A stretch of 57,139 nucleotides of DNA from Weissella viridescens (GCF_003862435.1 NZ_RHGY01000002.1:103723-160861); one strand, 5' to 3'; positions 1 through 8,730 are shown, numbered from the stretch's first letter. Numbers and translations are program-made. Notes: generated by a model from the letters alone, not told the origin.

Positions 1-39
1 GAGCATGCACAATCAAAATATTTTAAAGATTCTAAATAG
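1..39 (+). CDS. C-terminal tail of an upstream gene (partial)
   Basis: An open frame enters from the left edge and ends at a TAG at 37-39, giving the last twelve residues EHAQSKYFKDSK. A strong terminator follows immediately, which supports this being a true gene end. The tail is too short to identify the protein. Confidence 0.45.
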   Translation, partial: EHAQSKYFKDSK

Positions 40-43
40 AAAG

Positions 44-76
44 ATGGTTCAGCCCTATGTGTTGAACCATTTTTTT
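44..76 (+). terminator. Rho-independent terminator
   Basis: An 8-bp perfect stem (ATGGTTCA at 44-51, TGAACCAT at 63-70) with an 11-nt loop is followed by six T. It ends the gene that enters from the left edge and insulates murC. Confidence 0.85.
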
Positions 77-128
77 GCTATCATGGATATAAACAGATTT
101 GAAACAAATTTTGGAGATATGACTAATC

Positions 129-1475
129 ATGGATAAAGAGACAAGCTACTATTTTATTGGGATTAAGGGCTCAGGAATGAGCGCCTTAGCACGTATTTTG
201 CATGACCAAGGGTATCAAGTGTCAGGATCTGATATTGACGAATATACCTTTACGCAAAAGCCATTGGAAGATGCAGGCATTTCAATCAAGCCATTTGATG
301 CGGCCAACATTAAACCAGGTATGACCGTTATTCGCGGAAACGCGTTTGAAGATGACCAAGTTGAAGTGGCACAAGCTTTGAAAATGGAAGAAGCTGGAGA
401 GGTGAAAGTGATGACTTACCCAGAAGTTGTTGAAGAATTGATTCAACAATCAACTTCTATTGGGGTTGCTGGTGCCCATGGTAAGACGTCAACAACTGGA
501 TTGTTGGCTCACGTCCTTTCAGGAATCGCGCCAACCTCATACTTAATTGGAGATGGTAGTGGTAAGGGTGTTCCAGATCCACGTTTCTTTGTCTTTGAAG
601 CCGATGAATATCGTCGTCACTTCAAGGATTATCATCCAGATTATGCTATTATGACGAACATTGATTTTGATCACCCTGATTATTACACTGGGATTGATGA
701 TGTCCGTTCAGCCTTTGAAGAATTTGGTTCACACGTTAAGAAGGGGGTTTTTGCTTGGGGAGATGATCCTCAGTTGCGCCAACTTCACCTTGATGTGCCT
801 ATTTATTACTATGGTACCAATCCAGAAACTGATGATTTCTATGCGACAAATATTAAGCGTTCAACGAAGGGCTCAGCTTTTGATGCCTACTATCACGATG
901 AATTCTTGGGAACATACGAAGTACCACTCTATGGTCAACACGGAGTCTTGAACTCACTTGCCGTAGTTGCCATTGCGCACTTTGAAGATATGGACAAAGA
1001 CTTAGTTAAGAAGGAACTTTTGTCATTTAAGGGGGTTAAGCGTCGTTTTACTGAAAAGCAAGTCGGACCAGTGACGATTATTGATGATTACGCGCACCAT
1101 CCTTCAGAAATCAAAGCAACGATTGATGCAGCGCGCCAAAAGTACCCTGATCGTGAAATTGTGGCTGTTTTCCAACCACATACATTCAGTCGTACGATTG
1201 CGTACAAGGAAGACTTTGCTAAGACCTTGGATTTGGCTGACCACGTTTACCTAACAGATATCTTTGCGTCTGCTCGTGAAAAGAAGGGTAATATTAGTTC
1301 TGAAGAATTAGGAGCTGAAATCAGCAAGTTCCGTGGCATTGTTTCACCTGAAAATGTCGCACCACTATTGGATCATGAAGACGGGGTCTTTGTCTTCATG
1401 GGTGCTGGAGATTTGCAAAATACTGAATTTGCGTTTGAAAAGCTCTTAGCAAACACACAAACAAACCTACAATAA
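129..1475 (+). CDS. murC: UDP-N-acetylmuramate--L-alanine ligase
   Basis: MurC is the cytoplasmic ATP-dependent ligase that adds L-alanine to UDP-MurNAc, the first amino acid of the peptidoglycan stem peptide. The 448-aa length is usual for the family. The N-terminal nucleotide-fold glycine motif [11 protein letters not shown] is followed by the Mur-ligase P-loop GAHGKTSTT near residue 116, then the central-domain EADEYRRHF and [11 protein letters not shown] motifs and the C-terminal DDYAHHPSE motif that distinguishes MurC from the other Mur ligases. A GGAG at 113-116 lies 12 nt before the ATG. The gene stands alone after a terminator, with a BI-1 family gene 64 nt downstream. Confidence 0.97.
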   Translation: MDKETSYYFIGIKGSGMSALARILHDQGYQVSGSDIDEYTFTQKPLEDAGISIKPFDAANIKPGMTVIRGNAFEDDQVEVAQALKMEEAGEVKVMTYPEVVEELIQQSTSIGVAGAHGKTSTTGLLAHVLSGIAPTSYLIGDGSGKGVPDPRFFVFEADEYRRHFKDYHPDYAIMTNIDFDHPDYYTGIDDVRSAFEEFGSHVKKGVFAWGDDPQLRQLHLDVPIYYYGTNPETDDFYATNIKRSTKGSAFDAYYHDEFLGTYEVPLYGQHGVLNSLAVVAIAHFEDMDKDLVKKELLSFKGVKRRFTEKQVGPVTIIDDYAHHPSEIKATIDAARQKYPDREIVAVFQPHTFSRTIAYKEDFAKTLDLADHVYLTDIFASAREKKGNISSEELGAEISKFRGIVSPENVAPLLDHEDGVFVFMGAGDLQNTEFAFEKLLANTQTNLQ

Positions 1476-1539
1476 TAAGCTTAGTCTAAGTTTTTAATTG
1501 TATACTGGTTTAAAATAATTTCAAATTGGAGGAAATTAT

Positions 1540-2262
1540 ATGGATAATTATAATAACCGCCGGACCGTTAACCCGGACACCGCCGGATTAAATAAGTTTT
1601 TTGTCAAAGTCTACCAATACATGGCAATGGCTTTGCTAGTGTCATTTGTGACTGCATACATTGGGGTTAAGTTCTTTGCCCCACAAATCACAGCGATTTT
1701 TACAAACCCAATCATGTCATTGGTTATGTTTGCCGTAATGATTGGATTTGTGTATCTGTTCTCTAAGCGTGTTTACTCAAATCCCGGAGCTGCATTTGGA
1801 ATGTTGATGGGATACGCTGTCTTAAATGGTGCAACGTTTGCCGTAATTGGATTGTCATTCCACGTTGCAACAATTGGGATGGCCCTTGCTGGTGCCACAG
1901 CCTTGTTCGTCGGAATGGCCATTTACGGATATGCAACTAAACGTTCACTTGCTTCATGGCGCGGTATCCTATTTGGGGCCATGATTGCCTTGATTATTGT
2001 GGGACTATTGAACATTTTCTTCTTCAATAGCTTGGTTTACCTCGTCACCGCAGTCATTGGGGTCATTGTTTTCGCGGCTATGACGGCTTACGATATGAAT
2101 ACATTAAAGTCAATGTACTTCCAGTTCAGCGAAAGTGGTGCTGGTGCGACTGCTGAACAAGGGTTGGCTGTATCAGGTGCTTTGAACTTGTACCTTGATT
2201 TTGTCAATATTTTCTTGTACTTACTACAAATTTTTGGTCTTGGTGGCAGCAGCAACGACTAA
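1540..2262 (+). CDS. BI-1/YccA family membrane protein
   Basis: A 240-aa polytopic protein with about seven hydrophobic segments, matching the Bax inhibitor-1 family (B. subtilis YetJ, E. coli YccA). Bacterial members such as YetJ act as pH-sensitive calcium leak channels; other members interact with membrane proteases, so the role here is not fixed. Family features visible are the short polar N-terminus, the run of helices from about residue 28, the segment FAAMTAYDMNTLKSMY on the cytoplasmic side and the acidic end of the last helix (LYLDFVNIFLYLL). A strong ribosome-binding site (GGAGG) precedes the ATG. It lies between murC and polA and is closed by its own terminator, so it is probably monocistronic or read from murC. 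Confidence 0.9.
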   Translation: MDNYNNRRTVNPDTAGLNKFFVKVYQYMAMALLVSFVTAYIGVKFFAPQITAIFTNPIMSLVMFAVMIGFVYLFSKRVYSNPGAAFGMLMGYAVLNGATFAVIGLSFHVATIGMALAGATALFVGMAIYGYATKRSLASWRGILFGAMIALIIVGLLNIFFFNSLVYLVTAVIGVIVFAAMTAYDMNTLKSMYFQFSESGAGATAEQGLAVSGALNLYLDFVNIFLYLLQIFGLGGSSND

Positions 2263-2276
2263 ATTTAAAGAATTGG

Positions 2277-2305
2277 GACGTCCTATTTATGATAGGGCGT
2301 CTTTT
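2277..2305 (+). terminator. Rho-independent terminator after the BI-1 family gene
   Basis: A 10-bp stem with one G-T pair (2277-2286 with 2292-2301), a 5-nt loop and TTTT. Confidence 0.8.
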
Positions 2306-2364
2306 CTGTTATGATAAGAGTAGAAGAAATGCGGCGAGCAGATGTTGCTGAAAGAGAGATATTT

Positions 2365-5076
2365 ATGGCTAGACCAACATTATTACTAATCGATGGAAAT
2401 TCACTGGCATTTCGTGCCTTTTACGCCATGATTAATCAAGTCGATCGCTTTGTGAACAGCGAAGGCTTACATACCAATGCCTTAGTGGCATTCAATAATT
2501 TTTTAGATGGTATCGTTGAACCATTTAACCCTGATAGTGCACTTGTCGCTTGGGATGCTGGAAAGACGACATTCAGAACGGGTAAGCTTGATTCCTATAA
2601 AGGAAATCGTGATAAAACGCCATCTGAATTAACAGAACAATTTCCATACTTACGTGAAATGGTTACCTTACATGGCATTTATAGCTATGAGCTACCTAAT
2701 TACGAAGCTGATGATATTATCGGAACGACTGCTAAAGAAGGCCAGGCAGCTGGTTACGATGTTACTATCGTTACCGGTGATCGCGATATGTTGCAACTCG
2801 TAGATGAACACGTTGAAGTTTGGATTACAAAAAAGGGTGTATCAGAACTTGAACATAACGATTTGGCAATGGTTGCCGAAAAATATGATGGGTTAACACC
2901 AGCACAAATTGTTGATGTTAAAGGATTACAAGGTGACACATCTGATAACTACCCTGGTGTTGCCGGGATTGGTCCTAAAACCGCCATTAAGCTCATCAAA
3001 GAATATGGATCAATTCAAGGTCTCTATGATCACATTGATGAGTTGAAGGCCAACAAACAAAAAGAAAAATTAGTTAACGGAAAAGAAGACGCATTTATGT
3101 CACGTGATTTGGCGCGGATTCGGACCGATGCACCTGTGACGTTCTCATTGGATGACTTAAAGTATAAGGGACCAGATTACCAAGGACTCATCAAGTTCTA
3201 TCAAAAGTTGGACTTTCGTCAACAATTGGCAAAATTGGCCAACCAAGGTCATATTGCCGGTCAACCGGATCCAAGTGCTGATGGTGAGCAAACTGATCAA
3301 CCGCAAGCAAACAAACAAAAGCCAATTCAATTGCATCCGATGTTACTCGAAGATGTTGCTAATCTACCTCATTTTAGTGATGAAATCAGCGTTTATATTG
3401 AGTTAGATGATAAAGACTATCACCTGGGTGTTCCCGTTGGCTTTGTACTTGGGAATGAGACAGATGGGTATGTCGTGAGTCGTGATCTTGATTTACTATT
3501 AAGTGATCCAGTGAAGCAATTGCTTGAAAATAGTGACATTGCTAAACATGTGTTTGATGCTAAATCAATTTTCGTGGTACTTGAACGCTACGGCATTACC
3601 TTAGCGGGTGTGACTGATGATGTTTTGTTGATGTCTTACCTTGTTGATACGAATGATAATAGTAACGACTTAGGGGCCTTGGCCCAACAAAATGATTACT
3701 TTGATGTCCAAACTGATGAATCTGTTTATGGTAAGGGTGCCAAGTATGCAATTCCTGAAGATGATGATGTTTTCTTCAATCATTTAGGACAAAAAGCACG
3801 TGCACTGAACGTGCTACCTAAACAACTTTTGTCACAACTAGAGGAACGTGAACAAACTGATCTTTATAAAACCATGGAATTGCCATTGTCATTTGTATTA
3901 GCTGATATGGAAATCAATGGTATCAAGGTTGATAGTCAGCAGTTACTCGCAATGGGCACTGAATTGACCCAGCGTTTGCACGAACTCGAACAATCCATTT
4001 ATGCTGAAGCTGGTCATGAATTCAACATTCAATCACCAAAGCAATTAGGCGTTGTCTTGTTTGAAGAGATGGGTTACAAGCCAATTAAGAAGACGAAGAC
4101 TGGTTATTCAACGAGTGTTGATGTGCTAGAACAAATGAAAGATGTACCGATTGTGGCTGATATTTTAGAGTATCGTAAGTTATCTAAGATTAAAGCTACC
4201 TATGTTGATGGGTTGTTACGTGTGATTCACGGTTCTGACTCTAAGGTGCATACACATTACATTCAAACTTTGGCACAAACTGGGCGACTATCTTCAACAG
4301 ATCCGAACTTACAAAATATCCCAGCTCGTACAGAAGAAGGTCGTTTGATTCGGAAGGCGTTTATTCCAAGTGAGCCGGACTGGTATATTGTGAGTTCCGA
4401 TTATTCACAAATTGAGTTACGTGTGCTTGCGCATATTTCTGGGGATAAGAATATGCAAGCTGCGTTCAATGCTGATGAAGATATTCACGCGGATACAGCT
4501 CGTCGTATTTTCCATCTAGCCCCAGATGCAGAAATTGATCCAAATATGCGTCGTAAGGCGAAAGCGGTTAACTTTGGAATTGTCTACGGTATTTCCGACT
4601 TTGGGTTAGCCAATAATATTGGCGTGAGTCGTAAGGAAGCAAAAGAAATCATTGATACGTATTTCCAAGAATATCCAGGTATTAAAAAATGGTCCGAAGA
4701 TATTATTGAATTTGCGCGTGAACATGGTTACGTCGAAACTTTGGCACACCGTCGTCGTTATTTACCAGACATCCATGCCAAAAACTTCAATGTACGTAGT
4801 TTTGCTGAGCGTACGGCTATGAACACACCGATCCAAGGTTCTGCAGCTGACATTATTAAAATTGCGATGTTGCATGTCCAGAAGGCTTTGAAGGATGCGG
4901 GGATGCAGACACGTATGTTGTTACAAGTACACGATGAATTAATCTTTGAAGTTCCTGAAAATGAATTGGAACAAGTGCATGCCATGATCCCAAAGATCAT
5001 GGATTCAGCCATGCAATTAGATGTTCCACTTAAAGTGTCAACCCATGAGGGTAAGTCTTGGTACGATGCCAAGTAA
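2365..5076 (+). CDS. polA: DNA polymerase I
   Basis: Family A DNA polymerase, 903 aa, for Okazaki fragment maturation and excision repair. The N-terminal third is the 5'-3' exonuclease/flap domain (LLIDGNSLAFRAFYA, YEADDIIGT, TGDRDMLQLV, GLQGDTSDNYPGV). The middle domain corresponds to the 3'-5' proofreading fold, but the DxE catalytic motif is not present (VYIELDD), as in other Gram-positive PolI enzymes. Polymerase motif A (DYSQIELRVLAH), motif B (RRKAKAVNFGIVYG) and motif C (QVHDEL) are intact. The frame stays open upstream to 2311, but MARPTLLLIDG at 2365, preceded by AGAGAG, fits the family N-terminus and is preferred. A shared terminator separates it from the opposing gene. Confidence 0.97.
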   Translation: MARPTLLLIDGNSLAFRAFYAMINQVDRFVNSEGLHTNALVAFNNFLDGIVEPFNPDSALVAWDAGKTTFRTGKLDSYKGNRDKTPSELTEQFPYLREMVTLHGIYSYELPNYEADDIIGTTAKEGQAAGYDVTIVTGDRDMLQLVDEHVEVWITKKGVSELEHNDLAMVAEKYDGLTPAQIVDVKGLQGDTSDNYPGVAGIGPKTAIKLIKEYGSIQGLYDHIDELKANKQKEKLVNGKEDAFMSRDLARIRTDAPVTFSLDDLKYKGPDYQGLIKFYQKLDFRQQLAKLANQGHIAGQPDPSADGEQTDQPQANKQKPIQLHPMLLEDVANLPHFSDEISVYIELDDKDYHLGVPVGFVLGNETDGYVVSRDLDLLLSDPVKQLLENSDIAKHVFDAKSIFVVLERYGITLAGVTDDVLLMSYLVDTNDNSNDLGALAQQNDYFDVQTDESVYGKGAKYAIPEDDDVFFNHLGQKARALNVLPKQLLSQLEEREQTDLYKTMELPLSFVLADMEINGIKVDSQQLLAMGTELTQRLHELEQSIYAEAGHEFNIQSPKQLGVVLFEEMGYKPIKKTKTGYSTSVDVLEQMKDVPIVADILEYRKLSKIKATYVDGLLRVIHGSDSKVHTHYIQTLAQTGRLSSTDPNLQNIPARTEEGRLIRKAFIPSEPDWYIVSSDYSQIELRVLAHISGDKNMQAAFNADEDIHADTARRIFHLAPDAEIDPNMRRKAKAVNFGIVYGISDFGLANNIGVSRKEAKEIIDTYFQEYPGIKKWSEDIIEFAREHGYVETLAHRRRYLPDIHAKNFNVRSFAERTAMNTPIQGSAADIIKIAMLHVQKALKDAGMQTRMLLQVHDELIFEVPENELEQVHAMIPKIMDSAMQLDVPLKVSTHEGKSWYDAK

Positions 5077-5116
5077 TAAAAAAACGTTCAAGAGCCGAGG
5101 CTCCTGAACGTTTTTT
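5077..5116. terminator. Bidirectional terminator between polA and a convergent gene
   Basis: A long stem (AACGTTCA and GAGCC arms at 5083-5096 with GGCTC and TGAACGTT at 5099-5112) flanked by an A-tract and a T-tract. It can terminate polA on the plus strand and the small convergent gene on the minus strand. Confidence 0.85.
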
Positions 5117-5414
5117 AGTTTAGTGGTTGTGGTTGAAGCACTTCAACTTCAACCACATTTTCAGTATCCGCTTTATCTTTGTTTGAGAGGGCGATAATTT
5201 CTTGATCAATGCGTTCACGTTCTTTAATCAATAGTGACTTATTGTTTTCCATTGAAGCACTAATGTTAGTTAGATGAACGGCTTTGTTATCTAAGATGGA
5301 TTCACGCAATTTAGATGTCTCAACTAATGCACGGTACTTTTGGCGTAGTCGGAAATATAGAATGGCAAGAATGAATACAATCAATAGTAAAATAGCAATA
5401 ATAATTTTAAGCAT
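5115..5414 (-). CDS. Small single-pass membrane protein with coiled coil, function unknown
   Basis: A 99-aa protein that begins with one strongly hydrophobic segment (about residues 3-20, IIIAILLLIVFILAILYF), followed by a basic stretch RLRQKYR and a charged helical region (about residues 25-80) rich in K, E and L that should form a coiled coil, ending in an acidic tail. This predicts an N-terminal anchor with a cytoplasmic helical domain. GGAG lies 8 nt upstream of the ATG on the minus strand. I do not recognise a family. It is convergent with polA and shares its terminator. Confidence 0.75.
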   Translation of the reverse strand: MLKIIIAILLLIVFILAILYFRLRQKYRALVETSKLRESILDNKAVHLTNISASMENNKSLLIKERERIDQEIIALSNKDKADTENVVEVEVLQPQPLN

Positions 5415-5567
5415 AGATGTTTCTCCAATAATTTAGGATACTTTCAATTATACATGATATTGGGCACTGCTTTAAACATTTTATTTAATTTGAAAAAATT
5501 CAACTGAGGGTGTATCCTTGCCTATATTGATACTTACTATTTCAAAGAAAGTGACAGAGGTAAAAAA

Positions 5568-6230
5568 ATGACAAAAGAAATTCTAATCGTAGGGGCTTCG
5601 GGCCGTGTTGGACAGCGGTTGATGCACATTTTACAAGAAAATGATGCCTATCATGTGGTGGGAACATCAAGTCACCCAGCAACAGATTCACAATTAGTTC
5701 AACTGGATTTACATGGTGATTTTGAAGCTATCCATGAAGTTATCGCACCATTCGACATTGTTTTCTTTACGGCTGGTTCTCGTGGTAAAGATCTCTTACA
5801 AGTTGATTTAAATGGTAATGTAAAAGTAGCTCGTGCCGCTGAACAAGTTGGCGTGGAACGCTTTATTCAACTTAGCGCGGTAAATGCCTTAAACCAACGG
5901 AATTGGGTAACACCAAAAGCCGGGGACTTAACGGATTACCATATTGCCCGTTATTACGCCGATCAAGCAACGACTCAAACTAACTTGGCCTATACGATTG
6001 TGCAGGCTGGATCTCTTTTGGAGAACGAAGCAACGCACCTCATTCAGGCTTATCCGATTAGTCAAACGGGACAACGTCTAACCATGTCGGATGGGGTAAA
6101 TCAAGGCAATACCTTAGATGATGTTGCACAAGTCTTGGCAGAGACATTGCATCATCCAAATTTGGCGCAGAAAGTTATTGAAATTGAGAACGGGACTGAG
6201 TCAATTGGGGATGCACTGGCGCAGATTTAA
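5568..6230 (+). CDS. NAD(P)-binding SDR-like oxidoreductase
   Basis: A 220-aa atypical short-chain dehydrogenase of the NAD(P)H-binding group (YwnB/HSCARG-like). The N-terminal Rossmann motif GASGRVGQRL starts at about residue 8, followed by a short fold with the SAVNAL and YHIARYYAD segments and YTIVQAGSLLE. Proteins of this group bind NAD(P) and often serve as redox sensors or flavin/quinone-type reductases; the substrate cannot be told from sequence. AGAGG precedes the ATG. It appears monocistronic, with a separate promoter starting downstream for the next gene. Confidence 0.8.
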   Translation: MTKEILIVGASGRVGQRLMHILQENDAYHVVGTSSHPATDSQLVQLDLHGDFEAIHEVIAPFDIVFFTAGSRGKDLLQVDLNGNVKVARAAEQVGVERFIQLSAVNALNQRNWVTPKAGDLTDYHIARYYADQATTQTNLAYTIVQAGSLLENEATHLIQAYPISQTGQRLTMSDGVNQGNTLDDVAQVLAETLHHPNLAQKVIEIENGTESIGDALAQI

Positions 6231-6290
6231 TGAATCATTTTTTTATTTGAATGTCCTCCGTATATGACCTGAAATCGATTATATTAAGGC

Positions 6291-6318
6291 TTGCAATAAA
6301 GTTGAAATCTGCTATAAT
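6291..6318 (+). promoter_or_regulatory. Promoter of the small basic protein gene
   Basis: TTGCAA (6291-6296), 16-bp spacer, perfect TATAAT (6313-6318). The predicted leader of about 110 nt contains a possible hairpin (ATGCAGTGA at 6340-6348 with TCACTTTGCAT at 6364-6374, one bulge). Confidence 0.7.
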
Positions 6319-6432
6319 AATAGATTAATAGTAGCAGGTATGCAGTGACTGAACGTATAAAAATCACTTTGCATTCATATATTGTATACAATATATAAAA
6401 GTTGGAAGCAAGCTAAAGAAGGAGGAGAACAC

Positions 6433-6618
6433 ATGAATAAAGTATCAAAATGGTTTCGACTAAAAACGTTGCAACGCGAACATGCACGTGTGCAAATGAA
6501 GTTGAACCAAATCTATTCAACAAAGAGTCGTAGTACTGACTTTTTAGAACGTCAAAAGAATTTACGTCGTCGATTACGCACAATTGAAGAGCGTATGGAT
6601 CAATTGAAGCAACAATAA
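6433..6618 (+). CDS. Small basic helical protein, function unknown
   Basis: A 61-aa, very basic protein (many R and K) predicted to be almost wholly alpha-helical with coiled-coil character (residues 10-30 and 38-60, ending RTIEERMDQLKQQ). The ATG at 6433 is chosen because a strong GGAGGAG lies at 6421-6427; the frame is open further upstream but without a binding site. It has its own promoter with perfect -10 and a strong terminator, so it is a true single-gene unit. No family recognised; the charge pattern would allow nucleic-acid or ribosome binding, but that is speculation. Confidence 0.75.
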   Translation: MNKVSKWFRLKTLQREHARVQMKLNQIYSTKSRSTDFLERQKNLRRRLRTIEERMDQLKQQ

Positions 6619-6648
6619 AGCTGATGGCCTAAGCCATCAGCTTTTTTT
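6617..6648 (+). terminator. Rho-independent terminator
   Basis: A 12-bp perfect stem AAAGCTGATGGC / GCCATCAGCTTT with a 4-nt loop and T-tract. The stem starts inside the stop codon of the small basic protein gene. Confidence 0.9.
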
Positions 6649-6743
6649 GTAACGTTTGAATGACAAACGCTTGTGAACTATTTAAAAATGAGCTAAATAG
6701 GACTATAATTAAATTCTAATGGAGTACAATGTTTATTTTAATT

Positions 6744-6768
6744 TTAACGCAATGATGGATTACGTTAA
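6744..6768 (+). promoter_or_regulatory. Inverted repeat in the leader of the next gene
   Basis: TTAACGCAAT (6744-6753) and ATTACGTTAA (6759-6768) form a 10-bp inverted repeat with one G-T pair and a 5-nt centre. It lies downstream of a TATAAT at 6704-6709 and about 45 nt before the start codon, a position suited to an operator or an RNA hairpin. Confidence 0.45.
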
Positions 6769-6812
6769 GAATCTGTTGTTTTAGAATTTTAATGGGAAAG
6801 TGGGTAAGAAGT

Positions 6813-7103
6813 ATGTTAGGTCAAGTAGGCGATTATCATTTTAACAAGACGACACACAATAATTTAAAAGTCCATGTTGATGTGGCTGGGGATCCTGAGC
6901 AAAAAGCTGCTGAAGAAGAGGCTGGTTTTCACGTTTCACAAAGTCTACGGTTACACCAAAGTTATGAAGAACGTTATAAGCGCTTTGCCAAAATGATGGA
7001 GGCAAAAAAGCCACTCGATGAGATTGCCAAAGAGCTAGATTTATCTGAAATTACCTTGCATAGCCAACGCTACATGCAACGCTATACGAAGCACGAAAAG
7101 TAA
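6813..7103 (+). CDS. Small protein with C-terminal helix-turn-helix-like segment, unknown
   Basis: A 96-aa protein. The middle is charged and helical; the C-terminal segment KPLDEIAKELDLSEITLHSQRYMQRY has the spacing of a helix-turn-helix, with 'DEIAKEL' as first helix and 'SEITLHSQRYMQRY' as candidate recognition helix, but no known family is recognised. ATG 6813 is preferred over ATG 6792 because it follows a purine-rich GGGTAAGAAG, whereas nothing resembling a binding site precedes 6792. The promoter TATAAT (6704-6709) sits in a 14-bp string, GGACTATAATTAAA, that recurs exactly upstream of mutM (39961-39974). The ASCH gene follows after 29 nt, so the two may be cotranscribed. Confidence 0.65.
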   Translation: MLGQVGDYHFNKTTHNNLKVHVDVAGDPEQKAAEEEAGFHVSQSLRLHQSYEERYKRFAKMMEAKKPLDEIAKELDLSEITLHSQRYMQRYTKHEK

Positions 7104-7132
7104 CTCCTATTGTAAATGGGAGGTTGAACACT

Positions 7133-7585
7133 ATGAATCCAACCGTTGCAGAATATTGGGCAACGTTCCGCAAAAAAAATCAGATTGAAACGTCCGAGCC
7201 TTATGAAGTTTTTGGATTTGGGCTTACACCAACAGTCATCGATGAATTAGCCGATTTAGTTGTAGCAGACAAAAAGATTGGAACAACAAGTGCGGTTAGT
7301 TTATATGACGACGATGAACCCAAGCCGTATGTCGGTGCATTCTCAATTGTCTTAAATAGCGCTGAACAACCTATGGCCGTGATTGAAACAACTCAAGTGG
7401 AACAACTCCGCTTTGATGATGTGACAGAAGCGCAAGCGCGTCTGGAAGGTGAGGGTGATTTATCTTTAGGCTATTGGCGCCAAGTACATGAAGAAGTGTT
7501 TGAAACACTCTTTCAAAGTGAATTAGGGCGTTCTTTTACCGGCGATGAGCTAGTTATTTTTGAAACGTTTAAGCGCGTGTACTGA
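7133..7585 (+). CDS. ASCH domain-containing protein
   Basis: A 150-aa ASCH-fold protein (PUA-like beta barrel, EVE/ASCH superfamily). Recognisable elements are EYWATFRKKN, the loop KKIGTTSAVSLYDDDEPKPYVGAFSIVL, the strand AVIETTQVEQLRFDDVTEAQARLEGEG and the conserved SLGYWRQVHEEVFETLF near the end. Characterised ASCH proteins are either RNA-binding/ribonuclease proteins or small amidohydrolases acting on N4-acetylcytidine (E. coli YqfB), so a role in RNA or nucleoside metabolism is plausible. ATG 7133 with GGGAGG at 7118-7123 is chosen over the TTG at 7124. The cysteine hydrolase gene follows after 10 nt. Confidence 0.85.
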   Translation: MNPTVAEYWATFRKKNQIETSEPYEVFGFGLTPTVIDELADLVVADKKIGTTSAVSLYDDDEPKPYVGAFSIVLNSAEQPMAVIETTQVEQLRFDDVTEAQARLEGEGDLSLGYWRQVHEEVFETLFQSELGRSFTGDELVIFETFKRVY

Positions 7586-7595
7586 AGGAGTAATC

Positions 7596-8102
7596 ATGAA
7601 TCCTGCCGATGTGCTAATCATTATTGACATGCAAAATGGGATTTGCCGTCAAAATGAGTTAGAAAGTTTAGATTTAACGCATTTAATTCAACAGATTAAT
7701 GATCGGGTTCAGGTCTATCGTACATTGAAGCAGCCCATTATTTGGATCCAGCATCACGATGATTCAATTCAGCGTGAAACAGTAGCTTGGAACTTTTTAC
7801 CAGAATTAGAGGTTAATCGTACTATCGATATTATCATAGAGAAAGACCATCCGGATAGTTTCCATAACACCCGTTTAACGGCACAGCTGAACCAATTGGA
7901 GGCACAGCGTCTCGAAATCTGTGGTGCTCAAGTGGAATTTTGTGTAGATACAACGATTAAAGCTGCTTTCGACCGCGGTTACCAGCTTTTCATGTATCCG
8001 AATATGACAACCACTTGGGATAATGCTTGGATGTCCGCTAAACAGACACAAAAGTTTTATGAAAACATTTGGCAAAATACTTTTGTATCTGGTCTCGCGT
8101 AA
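7596..8102 (+). CDS. Isochorismatase-like cysteine hydrolase
   Basis: A 168-aa member of the isochorismatase-like cysteine hydrolase family, which hydrolyses amides such as nicotinamide, N-carbamoyl compounds or isochorismate. The three catalytic residues are visible: Asp in the N-terminal IIIDMQNG, Lys in IIEKDHPDSF, and Cys in EICGAQVEFCVDTT. The substrate is not defined by sequence. AAGGAG at 7585-7590 sets the ATG at 7596, 10 nt after the ASCH gene, so the two are probably translated from one mRNA. A terminator follows. Confidence 0.85.
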   Translation: MNPADVLIIIDMQNGICRQNELESLDLTHLIQQINDRVQVYRTLKQPIIWIQHHDDSIQRETVAWNFLPELEVNRTIDIIIEKDHPDSFHNTRLTAQLNQLEAQRLEICGAQVEFCVDTTIKAAFDRGYQLFMYPNMTTTWDNAWMSAKQTQKFYENIWQNTFVSGLA

Positions 8103-8131
8103 GCGAACACGAGTCAAAAAATTATTGCAAT

Positions 8132-8175
8132 CAAAAAAGCCCCAGTTTGATGAAAATCAGGCTGGGGTATTTTTT
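8132..8175 (+). terminator. Rho-independent terminator after the cysteine hydrolase gene
   Basis: Stem GCCCCAG (8139-8145) with CTGGGGT (8162-8168), flanked by A-tract and T-tract. It may also act for the convergent acetyltransferase gene, whose stop codon overlaps its edge. Confidence 0.8.
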
Positions 8176-8707
8176 ATGATGACAGAATGGGTTGTGGCTG
8201 ATTGGGAAGGTCACTGATTTGTTTTTCCATCCACACCGTGTCTAACCAGTGGCCGAATTTATAGCCACTATTTTTAAAGCGACCGACTGTTTTATAACCT
8301 TGCTTATGATGAAAAGCTATGCTTGAAGCATTTTCTGCGGTAATACAGGCAAAGCAATTCACGATATTTTGTTGCATGAGTTTTTGTTCTAATACTTGAT
8401 AAAGCTTTTTTCCGACATGCTGACCCCGTGCATCTTTCGCAAGATAAATGGTTGTTTCGACGCTCCATTGATAAGCTAAACGCGAATTATAGGCGTGCGC
8501 ATAACAATACCCTAAGAGCGCGCCTTGCTCATTTTCGACGACGAGGTATGGGTAAGTTTTTTGAATATCCAAAAATTGTTGGGTAAAGTCTACCAAAGTT
8601 GGTACTGTCTCATCAAAAGTGGCCGTGGAATCAGTTACAAAAGGGGCATAGATTTGCAGCAGGGTTGGGAGGTCAGCTAATTGGGCCGACCGAATGTTAA
8701 AAGTCAT
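8174..8707 (-). CDS. GNAT acetyltransferase, phosphinothricin-acetyltransferase-like
   Basis: A 177-aa GNAT protein whose order of motifs matches the Pat/bar group: N-terminal IRSAQLADLPTLLQIYAPFV, the STATFDE segment, GYCYAHAYNSRLAYQWSVETTIYLA, the acetyl-CoA loop ARGQHVGKKLY and the C-terminal FHHKQGYKTVGRFKNSGYKFGHWLDTVWMEK. These enzymes N-acetylate small amines or amino-acid analogues such as methionine sulfoximine; the physiological substrate is unknown. The start at 8707 (MTFNIRSAQ) is chosen because ACGAGG lies just upstream; the frame stays open further upstream through the pepC terminator without a binding site. Confidence 0.88.
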   Translation of the reverse strand: MTFNIRSAQLADLPTLLQIYAPFVTDSTATFDETVPTLVDFTQQFLDIQKTYPYLVVENEQGALLGYCYAHAYNSRLAYQWSVETTIYLAKDARGQHVGKKLYQVLEQKLMQQNIVNCFACITAENASSIAFHHKQGYKTVGRFKNSGYKFGHWLDTVWMEKQISDLPNQPQPILSS

Positions 8708-8730
8708 AAAATACCTCGTATGATTGCGTA

